Shown: positions 36,964 through 45,230 of the stretch, one piece after another | Layout: each line of letters begins with the position of its first letter | How positions within the stretch are numbered: the stretch's first letter is position 1 | NCBI RefSeq assembly: GCF_024436375.1 | Contig: NZ_JAFMZM010000001.1 | Location: 1 to 64,000 of the forward strand | Length of the DNA stretch: 64,000 nt | DNA from: Nocardioides astragali | GTDB lineage: Bacteria > Actinomycetota > Actinomycetes > Propionibacteriales > Nocardioidaceae | Reading direction: 5' to 3' | The notes under the pieces: generated by a model | What the model was told of the DNA's origin: nothing | Seen by the model: only the letters and a program-made list of their open reading frames with translations | The model's database searches: none | Program-made: the position numbers and the translations under genes

Positions 36964-36979
36964 GTGCTCGGCCGAGCAC
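36964..36979. promoter_or_regulatory. 16-bp perfect palindrome in a divergent promoter gap
   Basis: GTGCTCGGCCGAGCAC is fully self-complementary and lies 38 bases upstream of the GlcD-like gene. A second hairpin, ACGACC-ACCA-GGTCGT, is at 37013-37028. A dimeric regulator could bind here, but no regulator is identified. Confidence 0.4.
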
Positions 36980-37070
36980 GACGGCCACGAGCATGCCGCA
37001 GCGCCCGCGCTGACGACCACCAGGTCGTGGCGGGACGACCGGCTCCCGAGGCCGACTTCGCGATTCTGTT

Positions 37071-37122
37071 CCCCTTCTCGCCCGCGCATGTGATGGTTGG
37101 GCGTCCCGATCGCGAGAAGGGG
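37071..37122 (+). promoter_or_regulatory. Inverted repeat covering the histidine kinase ribosome-binding site
   Basis: CCCCTTCTCG (37071-37080) is perfectly complementary to CGAGAAGGGG (37113-37122), 32 bases apart. The right arm contains the AGAAGGGG ribosome-binding site of the gene starting at 37127. Pairing in the mRNA would hide that site. Confidence 0.55.
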
Positions 37123-37126
37123 TGCG

Positions 37127-38905
37127 ATGCCCGACCAACCAGCCGCCCAGGAGCAGGCCGCTCCCTGGGCAGACGAGACACGCCAGCACCTGCAGGTGCT
37201 CGTCGAGGGCGTGGCGACACTGGCCGGCTTCGAGCAGTCGGCCATCACGCTGCGCCGCGACGACGTGTGCGAGGTCGTCGCGGCGGCGGGGGTCGCCGAC
37301 GGCTTCGTCGGCAGGTTGCTGCCCACCTTGACGATCGAGGCGGAGCTTGCCAACGCGGACGAGTGGGGCGTGTGGCGGTTCGTCCCGCACGACCGCGCCA
37401 GCGAGGAGGCGCTCGCCTACAGCCACATCCCGGACGTCGTCCCCCTCGACGGAGAGGATGCCTGGCACCCGCTCGACCTGCTGGCCGCGCCGCTGCACGA
37501 CGACGAGGGCCGGCTGCGCGGCCTGCTGTCGGTCGACAGCCCGCGCAACGGCCGGCACCCGGGTCCCAAGCAGCTGGCCGTGCTGACCCAGTACGCCGGT
37601 GTGGCTCGCACCCTGGTCCTGCTCGCGCTCGAGCGGGAGAGCCTCGCCGAGCGCGTCCGGATGGCCGACGAGGCGCGACAGATCGTGCGCGAGGCCCTGG
37701 GCGAGCCGTCACTCGAGCTGGTGCTGGAGGCGTGCCGGGAAGCGATCACGTCGTGCTTCGGTGCGGTCGGCATGTGGCTGACGGCGTTCGACACCGACGG
37801 CGGCACGTCCGCGACGTCGTACGCAGTGGGCGGGGAGGTGGAGGCTCCGTTCTCGGAGATCGACGACGTGGTGATCAAGCTCGCCCACCGCTACTGGGCC
37901 GATCAGTACGCCGCCCACTTCTCGCACGACCGGTCCGAGGCCCCCGGACTGCCTCCGGCCGATGCCAAGCGATTGCTCGCGTTCCTCGACCGGATCGGCA
38001 TCGGTTCGGTCCTCTTCGTCCCGCTCGGCGCCGGACCGGAGTGCCTCGGGTTCCTCGTCCTGACCCGCGTCAGTGACACGCCCGCGTGGACGGCGGTGGA
38101 GCGCGATGCCGCCCTCGAGATCGGACGCGACCTCGGGCGCGCCGTGGCCAACGCCCACCAGCTCGAGCGCGAGCGCGCCGTGGCCGACCGCCTGCGCAAG
38201 CTCGACAGCTATCGCGTGCAGATGGTCAACACGCTGGGGCACGAGCTGCGCACCCCCCTGTTCTCGATGACCGCCAACCTGGAGATGCTCGACATCGAGG
38301 GGATGGGTGAGGAGAACCGCCGATCGGTGGCCGCCGCGAGCCGGGGGGCGACACGCATGCAGGCCGTCATCGAAGACCTCCTCACGATGGCCAAGGTGGC
38401 CGACCCCGCGCGCGAGTTCGTGCCCGAGGCCGTCGACCTCCGCGGGATCCTGCTCGAGGTCGCCGACGAGTGCCACCACGCGGCCTTGTCGAAGGCCCAG
38501 GTGTGCCACGTCGACGTGCCCGAGGAGCCCGTCCTCGTGGCCGGAGAGCCCGCCGAGCTGCACCGGATGCTCGCCAACCTGGCGAGCAATGCCATCAAGT
38601 ACTCGGTCGTCGGCGGTCGGATCGACGTGCGGCTGGCGGGGGAGGACGGAGAGGTGCGCGTCTCCTTCGCAGACCAGGGCATCGGCATCTCGGAGGAGGA
38701 CCAGCAGCAGCTCTTCCGCGAGTTCTTCCGCTCCTCCAACCCCGTCGCGCTCGCCCGCCCGGGCACGGGCCTGGGCCTGGCGATCGTGGACCGCATCGTC
38801 CGTCGCCACTCCGGACACATCGACCTGACATCCGAGCTCGGCCGCGGCACCACGGTCACCGTCACCCTGCCGGCCCACCAGGGACCCGTCGTCAGCGCGG
38901 AGTGA
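37127..38905 (+). CDS. GAF-domain sensor histidine kinase
   Basis: A 592-residue soluble kinase with no membrane segment. Two GAF-like regions (about 15-170 and 190-345) precede a dimerisation domain with the H-box NTLGHELRTPLFSM (phosphorylated His near residue 371) and a HATPase domain: NLASNAIKYS (N-box), FADQGIGISEEDQ (G1), FREFFRSSNP (F-box), GTGLGLAIVDRIV (G2). It should autophosphorylate in response to a cytoplasmic small-molecule or redox signal. No response regulator is adjacent. The ATG at 37127 follows AGAAGGGG, which is in an inverted repeat. The last 14 bases overlap the convergent GNAT gene. Confidence 0.92.
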   Translation: MPDQPAAQEQAAPWADETRQHLQVLVEGVATLAGFEQSAITLRRDDVCEVVAAAGVADGFVGRLLPTLTIEAELANADEWGVWRFVPHDRASEEALAYSHIPDVVPLDGEDAWHPLDLLAAPLHDDEGRLRGLLSVDSPRNGRHPGPKQLAVLTQYAGVARTLVLLALERESLAERVRMADEARQIVREALGEPSLELVLEACREAITSCFGAVGMWLTAFDTDGGTSATSYAVGGEVEAPFSEIDDVVIKLAHRYWADQYAAHFSHDRSEAPGLPPADAKRLLAFLDRIGIGSVLFVPLGAGPECLGFLVLTRVSDTPAWTAVERDAALEIGRDLGRAVANAHQLERERAVADRLRKLDSYRVQMVNTLGHELRTPLFSMTANLEMLDIEGMGEENRRSVAAASRGATRMQAVIEDLLTMAKVADPAREFVPEAVDLRGILLEVADECHHAALSKAQVCHVDVPEEPVLVAGEPAELHRMLANLASNAIKYSVVGGRIDVRLAGEDGEVRVSFADQGIGISEEDQQQLFREFFRSSNPVALARPGTGLGLAIVDRIVRRHSGHIDLTSELGRGTTVTVTLPAHQGPVVSAE

Positions 38906-39356
38906 GCTCCAGCGTCATGAAGGTGCTGTTGGGGTCGTCGACGTACGACCCGAACGGCGCGCACGGCACGAAGCCGGCCTTCGCGTAGAGCGAGCGCGCC
39001 GGCGCGAAGAACGACATGCTGCCGGTCTCGAGGGACACGCGCACCACGCGGCGCGACCGGGCGTCCTCCAGGGCGTGGGCCAGCAGCATGGAGGCGACCC
39101 CGCGACCACGGACGCGCGGTTCGGTCCGCATGCTCTTGAGCTCCTCGTGGTGGTCGTCGAGGGCCACCAGCGCCGCCGTACCGACGATCCCGTCGGCATC
39201 CGTCGCCACCCACATCCGTACGTGCGGCGCCTCCAGCGCCGACAGGTCGAGCGCGTGCCTGCTCTCCGGGGGCGCGGTCGGCTCCATGTCGTCGAGGTGA
39301 GCCTGGAGGAACGACGCGAGTCGTGGGTCCGTGAAGTCCGCACGGGAGATCAGCAC
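38892..39356 (-). CDS. GNAT-family N-acetyltransferase
   Basis: A 154-residue acetyltransferase. MRTEPRVRGRGVASMLLAHAL (near residues 76-96) is motif A, with R-x-x-G-x-G/A binding acetyl-CoA, and VSLETGSMSFFAPARSLYAKAGFVPCAPFG is motif B typical of small-molecule acetyltransferases. The substrate is unknown. It overlaps the 3' end of the histidine kinase by 14 bases on the opposite strand and faces away from the hemerythrin gene. Confidence 0.88.
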   Translation of the reverse strand: MLISRADFTDPRLASFLQAHLDDMEPTAPPESRHALDLSALEAPHVRMWVATDADGIVGTAALVALDDHHEELKSMRTEPRVRGRGVASMLLAHALEDARSRRVVRVSLETGSMSFFAPARSLYAKAGFVPCAPFGSYVDDPNSTFMTLELTPR

Positions 39357-39459
39357 GGGAGCATCTTCGGCGAGTCGTGTTTCGCGTGTGTGTCGCGCGT
39401 GGGCCCGGGGGGATCTGGGTACTGCGGCCTGTCAGGAAATCCGAGACCAGGAGGCTCCC

Positions 39460-39960
39460 ATGTCCACCGACGCAATCGTCATCCTCAGGGACGACCACAA
39501 GCAGATCCGCAAGGTCTTCAAGGACTTCCAGTCCACAGAGGACACCGCGACCGCTCGCAAGGGCAACTTGGTCGACACGATGATCGAGCTGCTGACGCAG
39601 CACACCTACATCGAGAACGAGGTCATGTACCCGCGCGTGCGGGAGCTCCTGCCCGACCTCGAGGACGACGTGCTGGAGTCCTACGAGGAGCACCACGTGG
39701 CGGACGTCCTGGTGATGGAGCTCGCCGGGATGAAGCCCACCGACGAGCGGTTCACCGCCAAGACGATGGTCCTCATCGAGAACGTCACCCACCACATGGA
39801 CGAGGAGGAGCAAGAGTGGTTCCCGCAGGTCCGTGAGGGACTCGGCCGCAAGGCGCTCCAGGAGATCGGCCAGGAGCTGATCGAGGCGAAGAAGAAGGCC
39901 CCCAGCAGGCCGTCCGAGCCCAGCGCGCTCAAGAAGACGATCGACGCCGTCATCGGCTGA
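39460..39960 (+). CDS. Hemerythrin HHE domain protein
   Basis: A 166-residue helical protein of the HHE cation-binding (hemerythrin-like) family. ILRDDHKQIRKVF has the first His, LLTQHTYIENEVMYP the His-x-x-x-Glu pair, YEEHHVADVLV a further His, and VTHHMDEEEQEWFPQ the C-terminal ligands: together a di-iron site. Such proteins sense or store oxygen or protect against nitric oxide. The C-terminus is Lys/Pro-rich. AGGAGG lies 5 bases before the ATG at 39460. Confidence 0.9.
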   Translation: MSTDAIVILRDDHKQIRKVFKDFQSTEDTATARKGNLVDTMIELLTQHTYIENEVMYPRVRELLPDLEDDVLESYEEHHVADVLVMELAGMKPTDERFTAKTMVLIENVTHHMDEEEQEWFPQVREGLGRKALQEIGQELIEAKKKAPSRPSEPSALKKTIDAVIG

Positions 39961-39972
39961 CCTGACGACGAG

Positions 39973-40782
39973 TCAGGGCCCGGCGTAGCCCTCGCGGTAG
40001 CTCGGGAAGCCCGGTGCCCAGCCGGTCGACCGGAGCCGGGCGTTGGAGAGCCGCTTGCCGTGCCCACGCGCGGCGTCGGCCGGCGGGGGAGGAGGCGCCC
40101 CGATCCTGTCGGCGAGGTGGGCCGCGACGTCACCGAGCTGGGCCGGCTCGTCGTCGGTGCCGAGGTAGAGCCGCTCCGGTCGCCCCGGCATCGTGAGCAG
40201 GTGCACGACCGCGGCCGCCGCGTCCTGGCGGTGGATGCGGTTGGTCCACCGGTGAGGGTCGTCGACCCGTCCCTCGCGGACGGTGTCGACCAGCCGCGTG
40301 CTGCTGCCGCCGTACAGGCCGGAGAGCCGCAGCACGGTGCCGCGCGGGACGCGGGCATGGAACGCCTCCTCGGCGGCGAGCAGCATCCGTCCTGGCCCGT
40401 CCGTGGGCGCGGCGATCGCCGTCTCGTCCTCGAGCGGCGGCAGGTCGTGGGAGCCGTGGACCGCGGTCGAGGAGACCAGCACCGCCCGCTCGGGTGCCTG
40501 CTGGAGCGCGTCGAGCGCCCGCGCCGTCCCGTCGACGTACGTCGCCCGGTAGGACTCCTCGGTCCGCGGGCGCGCGGTGAGGGCGACCACGACGAAGCGC
40601 GGGCGCAGGCCGGCCAGGTCCGGTGCCTCGCGGGCCAGGTCGACGGACCGCCCCTGGAGGGGCGCCGGGACGCGGGCGGCATCGCGTCGCAGCGCCAGCA
40701 CGTCGTGCCCGAGGTCGGACAGCCGGAGCCCGACCCGGGCACCGAGGTCGCCGCAGCCGACGAGCAGGACGTCCGGATTCAT
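39973..40782 (-). CDS. NAD(P)-dependent epimerase-like protein
   Basis: A 269-residue Rossmann-fold protein of the extended SDR type. VLLVGCGDLGARVGLRL (near residues 5-21) is the dinucleotide motif GxGxxG; VLVSSTAVHG near residue 101 has the Ser/Thr step, and LRLSGLYGG near residue 151 is typical of YeeZ/SupH-like epimerases. The catalytic Tyr-x-x-x-Lys pair is not clear, as is common in this subgroup. Substrate unknown. It is divergent from the flavoprotein gene at 40821. Confidence 0.8.
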   Translation of the reverse strand: MNPDVLLVGCGDLGARVGLRLSDLGHDVLALRRDAARVPAPLQGRSVDLAREAPDLAGLRPRFVVVALTARPRTEESYRATYVDGTARALDALQQAPERAVLVSSTAVHGSHDLPPLEDETAIAAPTDGPGRMLLAAEEAFHARVPRGTVLRLSGLYGGSSTRLVDTVREGRVDDPHRWTNRIHRQDAAAAVVHLLTMPGRPERLYLGTDDEPAQLGDVAAHLADRIGAPPPPPADAARGHGKRLSNARLRSTGWAPGFPSYREGYAGP

Positions 40783-40808
40783 GGGCGCACCGTACGCGCT
40801 CAGAGGTC

Positions 40809-40814
40809 TAGTCT
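40809..40814 (+). promoter_or_regulatory. -10 box for a leaderless gene
   Basis: TAGTCT ends 6 bases before the GTG at 40821, the spacing of leaderless actinobacterial transcripts whose first base is the start codon. No Shine-Dalgarno sequence is present. A similar TAGGGT box stands at the same distance from the ATG at 51600. Confidence 0.6.
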
Positions 40815-40820
40815 CGACCT

Positions 40821-42191
40821 GTGGCTCGCACCCTCCAGACCGACTACCTCGTCGTCGGTGCCGGCGCCTTCGGCATGGGCTTCACAGACGCGCTCATCGA
40901 GCACTCCGCCGACGCGCGGGTGGTCCTGGTCGACCGTCGCCACGGTGCTGGGGGCCACTGGCTGGAGGCCTACCCCTTCGTGCGGCTGCACCAGTCCTCG
41001 TGCTTCTACGGCGTCGCGTCGACACTGCTCGGAGACGGGTCGCTGCAGACGAGCGGGCCCGAGGCGGGTCTGCAGGAGCGGGCCTCGCAGCCCGAGATCA
41101 CGTCCTACTACGCGCGGGTCCTCGAGCGCCTCGTCAGCTCGGGCCGCGTCGAGTTCCTCCCCGAGAGCGACTTCGACGGCCACCGCACGGTGACCTCGCG
41201 GACCTCGGGCGAGCGCTTCGAGGTGCCCGACTCGTGCCGCATCGTCAACGCGCACTACCTGGCGCCCACCATCCCGGCCGAGGTGCCGCTGCCGTTCGCG
41301 GTCTCCGACGGAGCGCGGGTCCTGCCCGTCAACGACCTCGTCCTCCTGGAGGACGAACCGAGCCAGTACGTCGTCGTCGGGTCGGGCAAGACCGCGACCG
41401 ACGCGATCGTGTGGCTGCTCGGGCGCGGCACTGATCCGGGCGCGATCTGCTGGGTGCGCCCCCGCGACCCGTGGATGCTCGACCGGGCCCGGGTGCAGCC
41501 TGACCCCGCGGTCTTCTTCGGGCTGGGCGCCGACATCATGCAGTCCGTCGCGGGAGCGTCGTCCCTCGACGAGGCGTTCCTCCTCATGGAGGACGCCGGC
41601 GTGATGCTGCGCATCGACCGCTCGGTGACGCCCACGATGGCGAAGGCCCCGACGCTGGCCCGGTGGGAGCTCGCGGAGCTGCGGACGGTGGAGGACGTCG
41701 TACGACTGGGGCACCTCAGGTCCGTCTCGCGAGGCCGGCTCGGCTTCGACGACGGGTCGGTCCGCATCGCCGACGACGCCGTGGTCGTGCACTGTGCCGC
41801 CGACGGACTGAAGAACCCGCCGCTGGTGCCGGTGTGGCGGCCGTCCGACATCACGATCCAGCCGGTCCGCGCCGGCTTCCCCTGCCTGGCCGCCGCGCTG
41901 GTGGGCTACGTCGAGGCGACCCGCGCCGACGACGCGGAGAAGAACCGTCTCTGTGCGCCCTCCACCTACGGCAACTCGCTGGAGCAGTGGGCCTCTATGA
42001 CCCTGCTCGGGACCCGGAACGCCCAGACGTTCTCCGCGGAGCCGGACGTCAAGGAGTGGGCCAACGGCGTGGCGCTCAACCCGGCGCGGGTGCCGCCCGG
42101 CTATCCGGGATCACCGGCGTACGACGACGCGCGCGAGCGGCTGGCCGAGCACACCGGGCCGGCGCTGCAGAAGCTGTCGGCCTTCTGCTGA
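40821..42191 (+). CDS. FAD/NAD(P)-binding oxidoreductase
   Basis: A 456-residue flavoprotein. YLVVGAGAFGMGFTDALIE (near residues 9-27) is the FAD-binding Rossmann motif; RHGAGGHWLEAYPFVRLHQ resembles the GG-x-W region of flavin-containing monooxygenases; QYVVVGSGKTATDAIVWLL near residue 183 is a second dinucleotide motif for NAD(P)H. The C-terminal part is less typical. It is probably a monooxygenase of unknown substrate. It starts at GTG 40821 on what appears to be a leaderless transcript. Confidence 0.82.
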   Translation: MARTLQTDYLVVGAGAFGMGFTDALIEHSADARVVLVDRRHGAGGHWLEAYPFVRLHQSSCFYGVASTLLGDGSLQTSGPEAGLQERASQPEITSYYARVLERLVSSGRVEFLPESDFDGHRTVTSRTSGERFEVPDSCRIVNAHYLAPTIPAEVPLPFAVSDGARVLPVNDLVLLEDEPSQYVVVGSGKTATDAIVWLLGRGTDPGAICWVRPRDPWMLDRARVQPDPAVFFGLGADIMQSVAGASSLDEAFLLMEDAGVMLRIDRSVTPTMAKAPTLARWELAELRTVEDVVRLGHLRSVSRGRLGFDDGSVRIADDAVVVHCAADGLKNPPLVPVWRPSDITIQPVRAGFPCLAAALVGYVEATRADDAEKNRLCAPSTYGNSLEQWASMTLLGTRNAQTFSAEPDVKEWANGVALNPARVPPGYPGSPAYDDARERLAEHTGPALQKLSAFC

Positions 42192-42297
42192 TGCCGGGCT
42201 TCACCTTGTGCACGACGCCGAGCTGCAGGCGCGTGCCACGTCGAGCGTCCAACGGTCTGCCGCTACGCTGCCGACCATTCGGGTAGCGGGGGCGGAT

Positions 42298-42738
42298 GTG
42301 CAGTTGCGACGAGTGACGGCGTGGCTGGCTCTGACCGTGTGCCTGGTGACCCTTGGAGCCGGGTGCGGTGGTGGGGAGCTGGACGCCCTGAAGTCGGACC
42401 CGATGGCGACGGAGCCGATCGAGGGCCTCGAGGAGGTCGACGGCTCCGAGAACGAGGGTTCTTCCGGCGGAGTCATCGGCAAGCCCGCACCGACGCAACA
42501 CCAACGCATCTTCGCCGGCTCCACGGACGCGGAGGTCGAGCGCGCCTTCGAAGAGGTGCTGTCGATGGCCGAGGAGGTGGGGTGGCAGGTCAGTTCCGTC
42601 TCCCCTCTCCGCGACGGTTTTGTCGCCGAGCGCGAGATCGATGGCCACCGCTCCAGGCTCACCGTCAGCGTGAATCGCGACCCAGATCTCGGACCGGCTC
42701 CAGGGCTCTCGATATCAATCAGCACCACGGTGGAGTGA
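42298..42738 (+). CDS. Small lipoprotein
   Basis: A 146-residue lipoprotein. The GTG at 42298 follows GGGGGCGG and begins VQLRRVTAWLALTVCLVTLGAGC, with a lipobox Cys at residue 23. After an acidic linker the C-terminal 70 residues (DAEVERAFEEVLSMAEEVGW, then DGFVAEREIDGHRSRLTV) look like a compact alpha/beta domain, but no family is recognised. The last 20 bases overlap the convergent PfkB gene. Confidence 0.65.
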   Translation: MQLRRVTAWLALTVCLVTLGAGCGGGELDALKSDPMATEPIEGLEEVDGSENEGSSGGVIGKPAPTQHQRIFAGSTDAEVERAFEEVLSMAEEVGWQVSSVSPLRDGFVAEREIDGHRSRLTVSVNRDPDLGPAPGLSISISTTVE

Positions 42739-43699
42739 CCAAGCTGCTGCCGACGGACGCGAGGAACTCGTCGACATCGGCCGACGTGGGGGCCGACTGC
42801 GGTCCGCGTCGGGTCACCTTGATCGCGGCCGCGGCGTTGGCGCGACGGCACCCCGCGACCCACGGCGTGCCGGCGGCGACCTCGGCCAGCAGCGCGCCGG
42901 TGTGGGTGTCGCCGGCGCCGTTGGTGTCGACGGGCGTCTGCGGGAAGCCGGGCACGGCCGTGGTCGCGCCGCCCACGTGGACCGCGCATCCCTCGGGGCC
43001 GTCGCGCACGATCGCGACCGCGTCACCGCGCAGCAGCGGCGCGACGGCTGCGGTGAGCGCGGCGAGGTCCGTTGGCGGCTCCTCGCCGACCTCGCGGAGC
43101 AGGTCCTCGGCCTCCTCTGCGTTGCTCGACCAGACGTCGGTCACGTCGAGCATCGCGGTGCGGACGTGCTCGGGGAGGCGGGCGAACGCCGATCCCGGAT
43201 CGAGCACGACGACAACGTCGGGGTGGAGCGTCGGCAGCCACTCCAGCAACGGGTCGCGCGTGCTGTCGAGGGCCAGCGAGAAGCCGGTGACGCACACCAG
43301 GTCTCCCGGACCCGGATCGGAGGTGGCCAGCGAGTCGACGCTGATCCGGCGCTCGGCGCCCAGCGTCGTGACGAACGTGCGCTCGGCGCTCGGCTCGATG
43401 AGCACCACGCAGATGCCGGTGTCGAGGTCTGCCACCGGAGGAGCGGAGACGTCGATGCCCTCGGCCGCCAGCGCCGCCCGGACGAGGTCGCCGTGCGGCC
43501 CGGTGCCGTGCGCGCCGGCATGGACGCACTCCGCGCCGAACCTGGCCGCCGCCACCAGCACGGTCACAGCGCCGCCGGCGTAGTCGGCCACCGACGACGC
43601 CATCACGTTCTGTCCGCGGGCGGGCAGGTCGGGCACCTCGACGACGACGTCGACCAGGGCCTGGCCGGTGTGGATGACCCGACTCATCGGGTGGTTCAT
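42719..43699 (-). CDS. PfkB-family carbohydrate kinase
   Basis: A 326-residue ribokinase-like sugar kinase. GQALVDVVVEVPDLPARGQ at the N-terminus and GGAVTVLVAAARFG are sugar-binding regions; VDTNGAGDTHTGALLAEV near residue 258 is PfkB signature 2 with the catalytic Asp and anion hole. It probably phosphorylates a sugar or nucleoside; the substrate cannot be read from sequence. A short gap separates it from the cysteine hydrolase downstream on the same strand. The 3' end overlaps the lipoprotein gene. Confidence 0.88.
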   Translation of the reverse strand: MNHPMSRVIHTGQALVDVVVEVPDLPARGQNVMASSVADYAGGAVTVLVAAARFGAECVHAGAHGTGPHGDLVRAALAAEGIDVSAPPVADLDTGICVVLIEPSAERTFVTTLGAERRISVDSLATSDPGPGDLVCVTGFSLALDSTRDPLLEWLPTLHPDVVVVLDPGSAFARLPEHVRTAMLDVTDVWSSNAEEAEDLLREVGEEPPTDLAALTAAVAPLLRGDAVAIVRDGPEGCAVHVGGATTAVPGFPQTPVDTNGAGDTHTGALLAEVAAGTPWVAGCRRANAAAAIKVTRRGPQSAPTSADVDEFLASVGSSLVTPPWC

Positions 43700-43766
43700 C
43701 GGGGTCCCCGCCGAGTTGTCGGGCGGCGGAGCGAAGCGGGGGAGACCGAAAACTCGGTGGGGTGAT

Positions 43767-44324
43767 TCATCGGATCGCTGCGTCGGCCAGGACGTCGTCA
43801 GTGGTGGCCACGGTGATCTGCGGCGGGTAGAGCGCCATCACGTCCATGGCCGCCCGGTGGTTGGCCGGGCTCGAACCGGCGCAGGCGTCGGTGACGACGG
43901 TGACCGTCGCGCCGGCGTCCGCGGCGGCGAGGGCCGTCGAGATGACGCAGCAGTCGGTGGAGACGCCGGCCAGCACCAGGTGCGGCGTGGGCCCGGTCAC
44001 CGCCTGGAGGGCGTACCCCCACTTGCCGAACGTCGGCAGCGACACGACGTGGTGCCCCAGGTCGGCCATCTCGGGGACCAGCGCGAGGAGGGGGTCGTCC
44101 TCCGGCACGTCGGCGAACGGCCACGCCTCCAGGTAGGCCTTCCAGCTGCCCTGCGGCTCGCGGGCCGGCACCCAGCGGGTGACGACGGTGCGATCACCGG
44201 CAGCGGCGGCGAGCCGTCGTACGGGATCGACGATCGCGGGGAACATCGGCGAGCCCCACTGGCTCGACCGGTCGGCGAAGATCCGCTGCGGGTCGATGAC
44301 GACCAGCCAGGCGTCCGGGTGCAT
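43767..44324 (-). CDS. Isochorismatase-family cysteine hydrolase
   Basis: A 185-residue cysteine hydrolase. The catalytic Asp is in WLVVIDPQRIF, the Lys is probably in FGKWGYAL, and the nucleophile Cys is in AGVSTDCCVISTALAAADAG. Family members hydrolyse amides such as nicotinamide, ureidoacrylate or N-carbamoyl compounds, or vinyl ethers. The ATG at 44324 (MHPDAWL) is preferred over an upstream start that would enter the terminator at 44346-44383. It lies 68 bases upstream of the PfkB gene on the same strand. Confidence 0.85.
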   Translation of the reverse strand: MHPDAWLVVIDPQRIFADRSSQWGSPMFPAIVDPVRRLAAAAGDRTVVTRWVPAREPQGSWKAYLEAWPFADVPEDDPLLALVPEMADLGHHVVSLPTFGKWGYALQAVTGPTPHLVLAGVSTDCCVISTALAAADAGATVTVVTDACAGSSPANHRAAMDVMALYPPQITVATTDDVLADAAIR

Positions 44325-44345
44325 GCGGACAAGCCTGTCAGAGAC

Positions 44346-44383
44346 GTCAGCGGCCGCCGGTCCCCCGACCGGCAGCCGCTGAC
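44346..44383 (-). terminator. Two-step terminator hairpin after the ABC operon
   Basis: GTCAGCGGC (44346-44354) pairs with GCCGCTGAC (44375-44383), and inside it CCGGT (44357-44361) pairs with ACCGG (44368-44372). It lies 23 bases beyond the end of the permease gene at 44406, on whose transcript it would terminate. Confidence 0.75.
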
Positions 44384-44405
44384 TCGCTCGAGGCAAGCAG
44401 GGGAA

Positions 44406-45230
44406 CTACTTGACCTCGGAGCGCCGCAGGAAGAGCAGGCCCACGACGAGCGGGACGACGATCCAGATCATCGTGGTCGAGCCGAGCATGGCCCACTCCT
44501 TCGTGGTGTTCGTGGCACCCTCGAAGAGGCTGACCTGGGTGTAGTTCCAGTCGATCCACGGCTGCAGGTCGTAGAACCACTCGCGCACGGACGCGAGCAG
44601 GGCGAGGATGCCCGGCAGCACGAGCGACACGACGAAGTAGCCGACGATGGCGGCCGCGGAGTTGCGCAGCACGACCCCGAGGGTGAAGCCGATCGCCATA
44701 CCGACGAGGTTGCCGAGGACGATCTGCGGCGCGGTCGCGAGCGAGATGTCCCAGACCGTGTCGACGCCGGCGAGCGTGGAGCCCGCCAGGTTGCCGAGGG
44801 CGCCGACGGCGAAGGCGACGGCCATCGAGACGATGCCGACAAGGAAGGTCGCGATCGCCTTCGCCCCGATCACGCGGCCGCGGCTCGGCACCAGGGTGAA
44901 GGTCGTCAGCCCACTGCGCTGGCTCCACTCGCTGGTGACGCCGAGGATCGCGATCATCGGCAGGATCACCGACATCGGGAAGCCGATCGCGGCCGCGAAG
45001 TTCTCGTAGGTGACGGCGCTGTCGGGCGCGAAGATGATCACGGCGCCGGTCGCGATGACCGACAGGGCGCCGATGCTGATCAGCATCCAGAAGCCCGAGC
45101 GGGTGTTGAACATCTTGCGGAGCTCGACCTTGATCAGGCGGGCCGTAGGGATGGGACGGGCGGTCCGGCGAACCGGCGCAGCCTCCGTGATGTCCGTGCT
45201 GGTCGTGGGGGAGACGGTCGTGGCGGTCAT
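44406..45230 (-). CDS. ABC transporter permease (ABC-2 type)
   Basis: A 274-residue membrane protein with six hydrophobic segments. After a Thr/Pro-rich N-terminus, ARLIKVELRKMFNTRSGFWML is the usual first part of actinobacterial ABC-2 permeases (bacitracin/drug-efflux type), and EWSQRSGLTTFTLVPSRGRV is a conserved cytoplasmic loop. It pairs with the ATPase gene just upstream (ATGA overlap). Substrate unknown; the family exports drugs, peptides or lipids. Confidence 0.88.
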   Translation of the reverse strand: MTATTVSPTTSTDITEAAPVRRTARPIPTARLIKVELRKMFNTRSGFWMLISIGALSVIATGAVIIFAPDSAVTYENFAAAIGFPMSVILPMIAILGVTSEWSQRSGLTTFTLVPSRGRVIGAKAIATFLVGIVSMAVAFAVGALGNLAGSTLAGVDTVWDISLATAPQIVLGNLVGMAIGFTLGVVLRNSAAAIVGYFVVSLVLPGILALLASVREWFYDLQPWIDWNYTQVSLFEGATNTTKEWAMLGSTTMIWIVVPLVVGLLFLRRSEVK

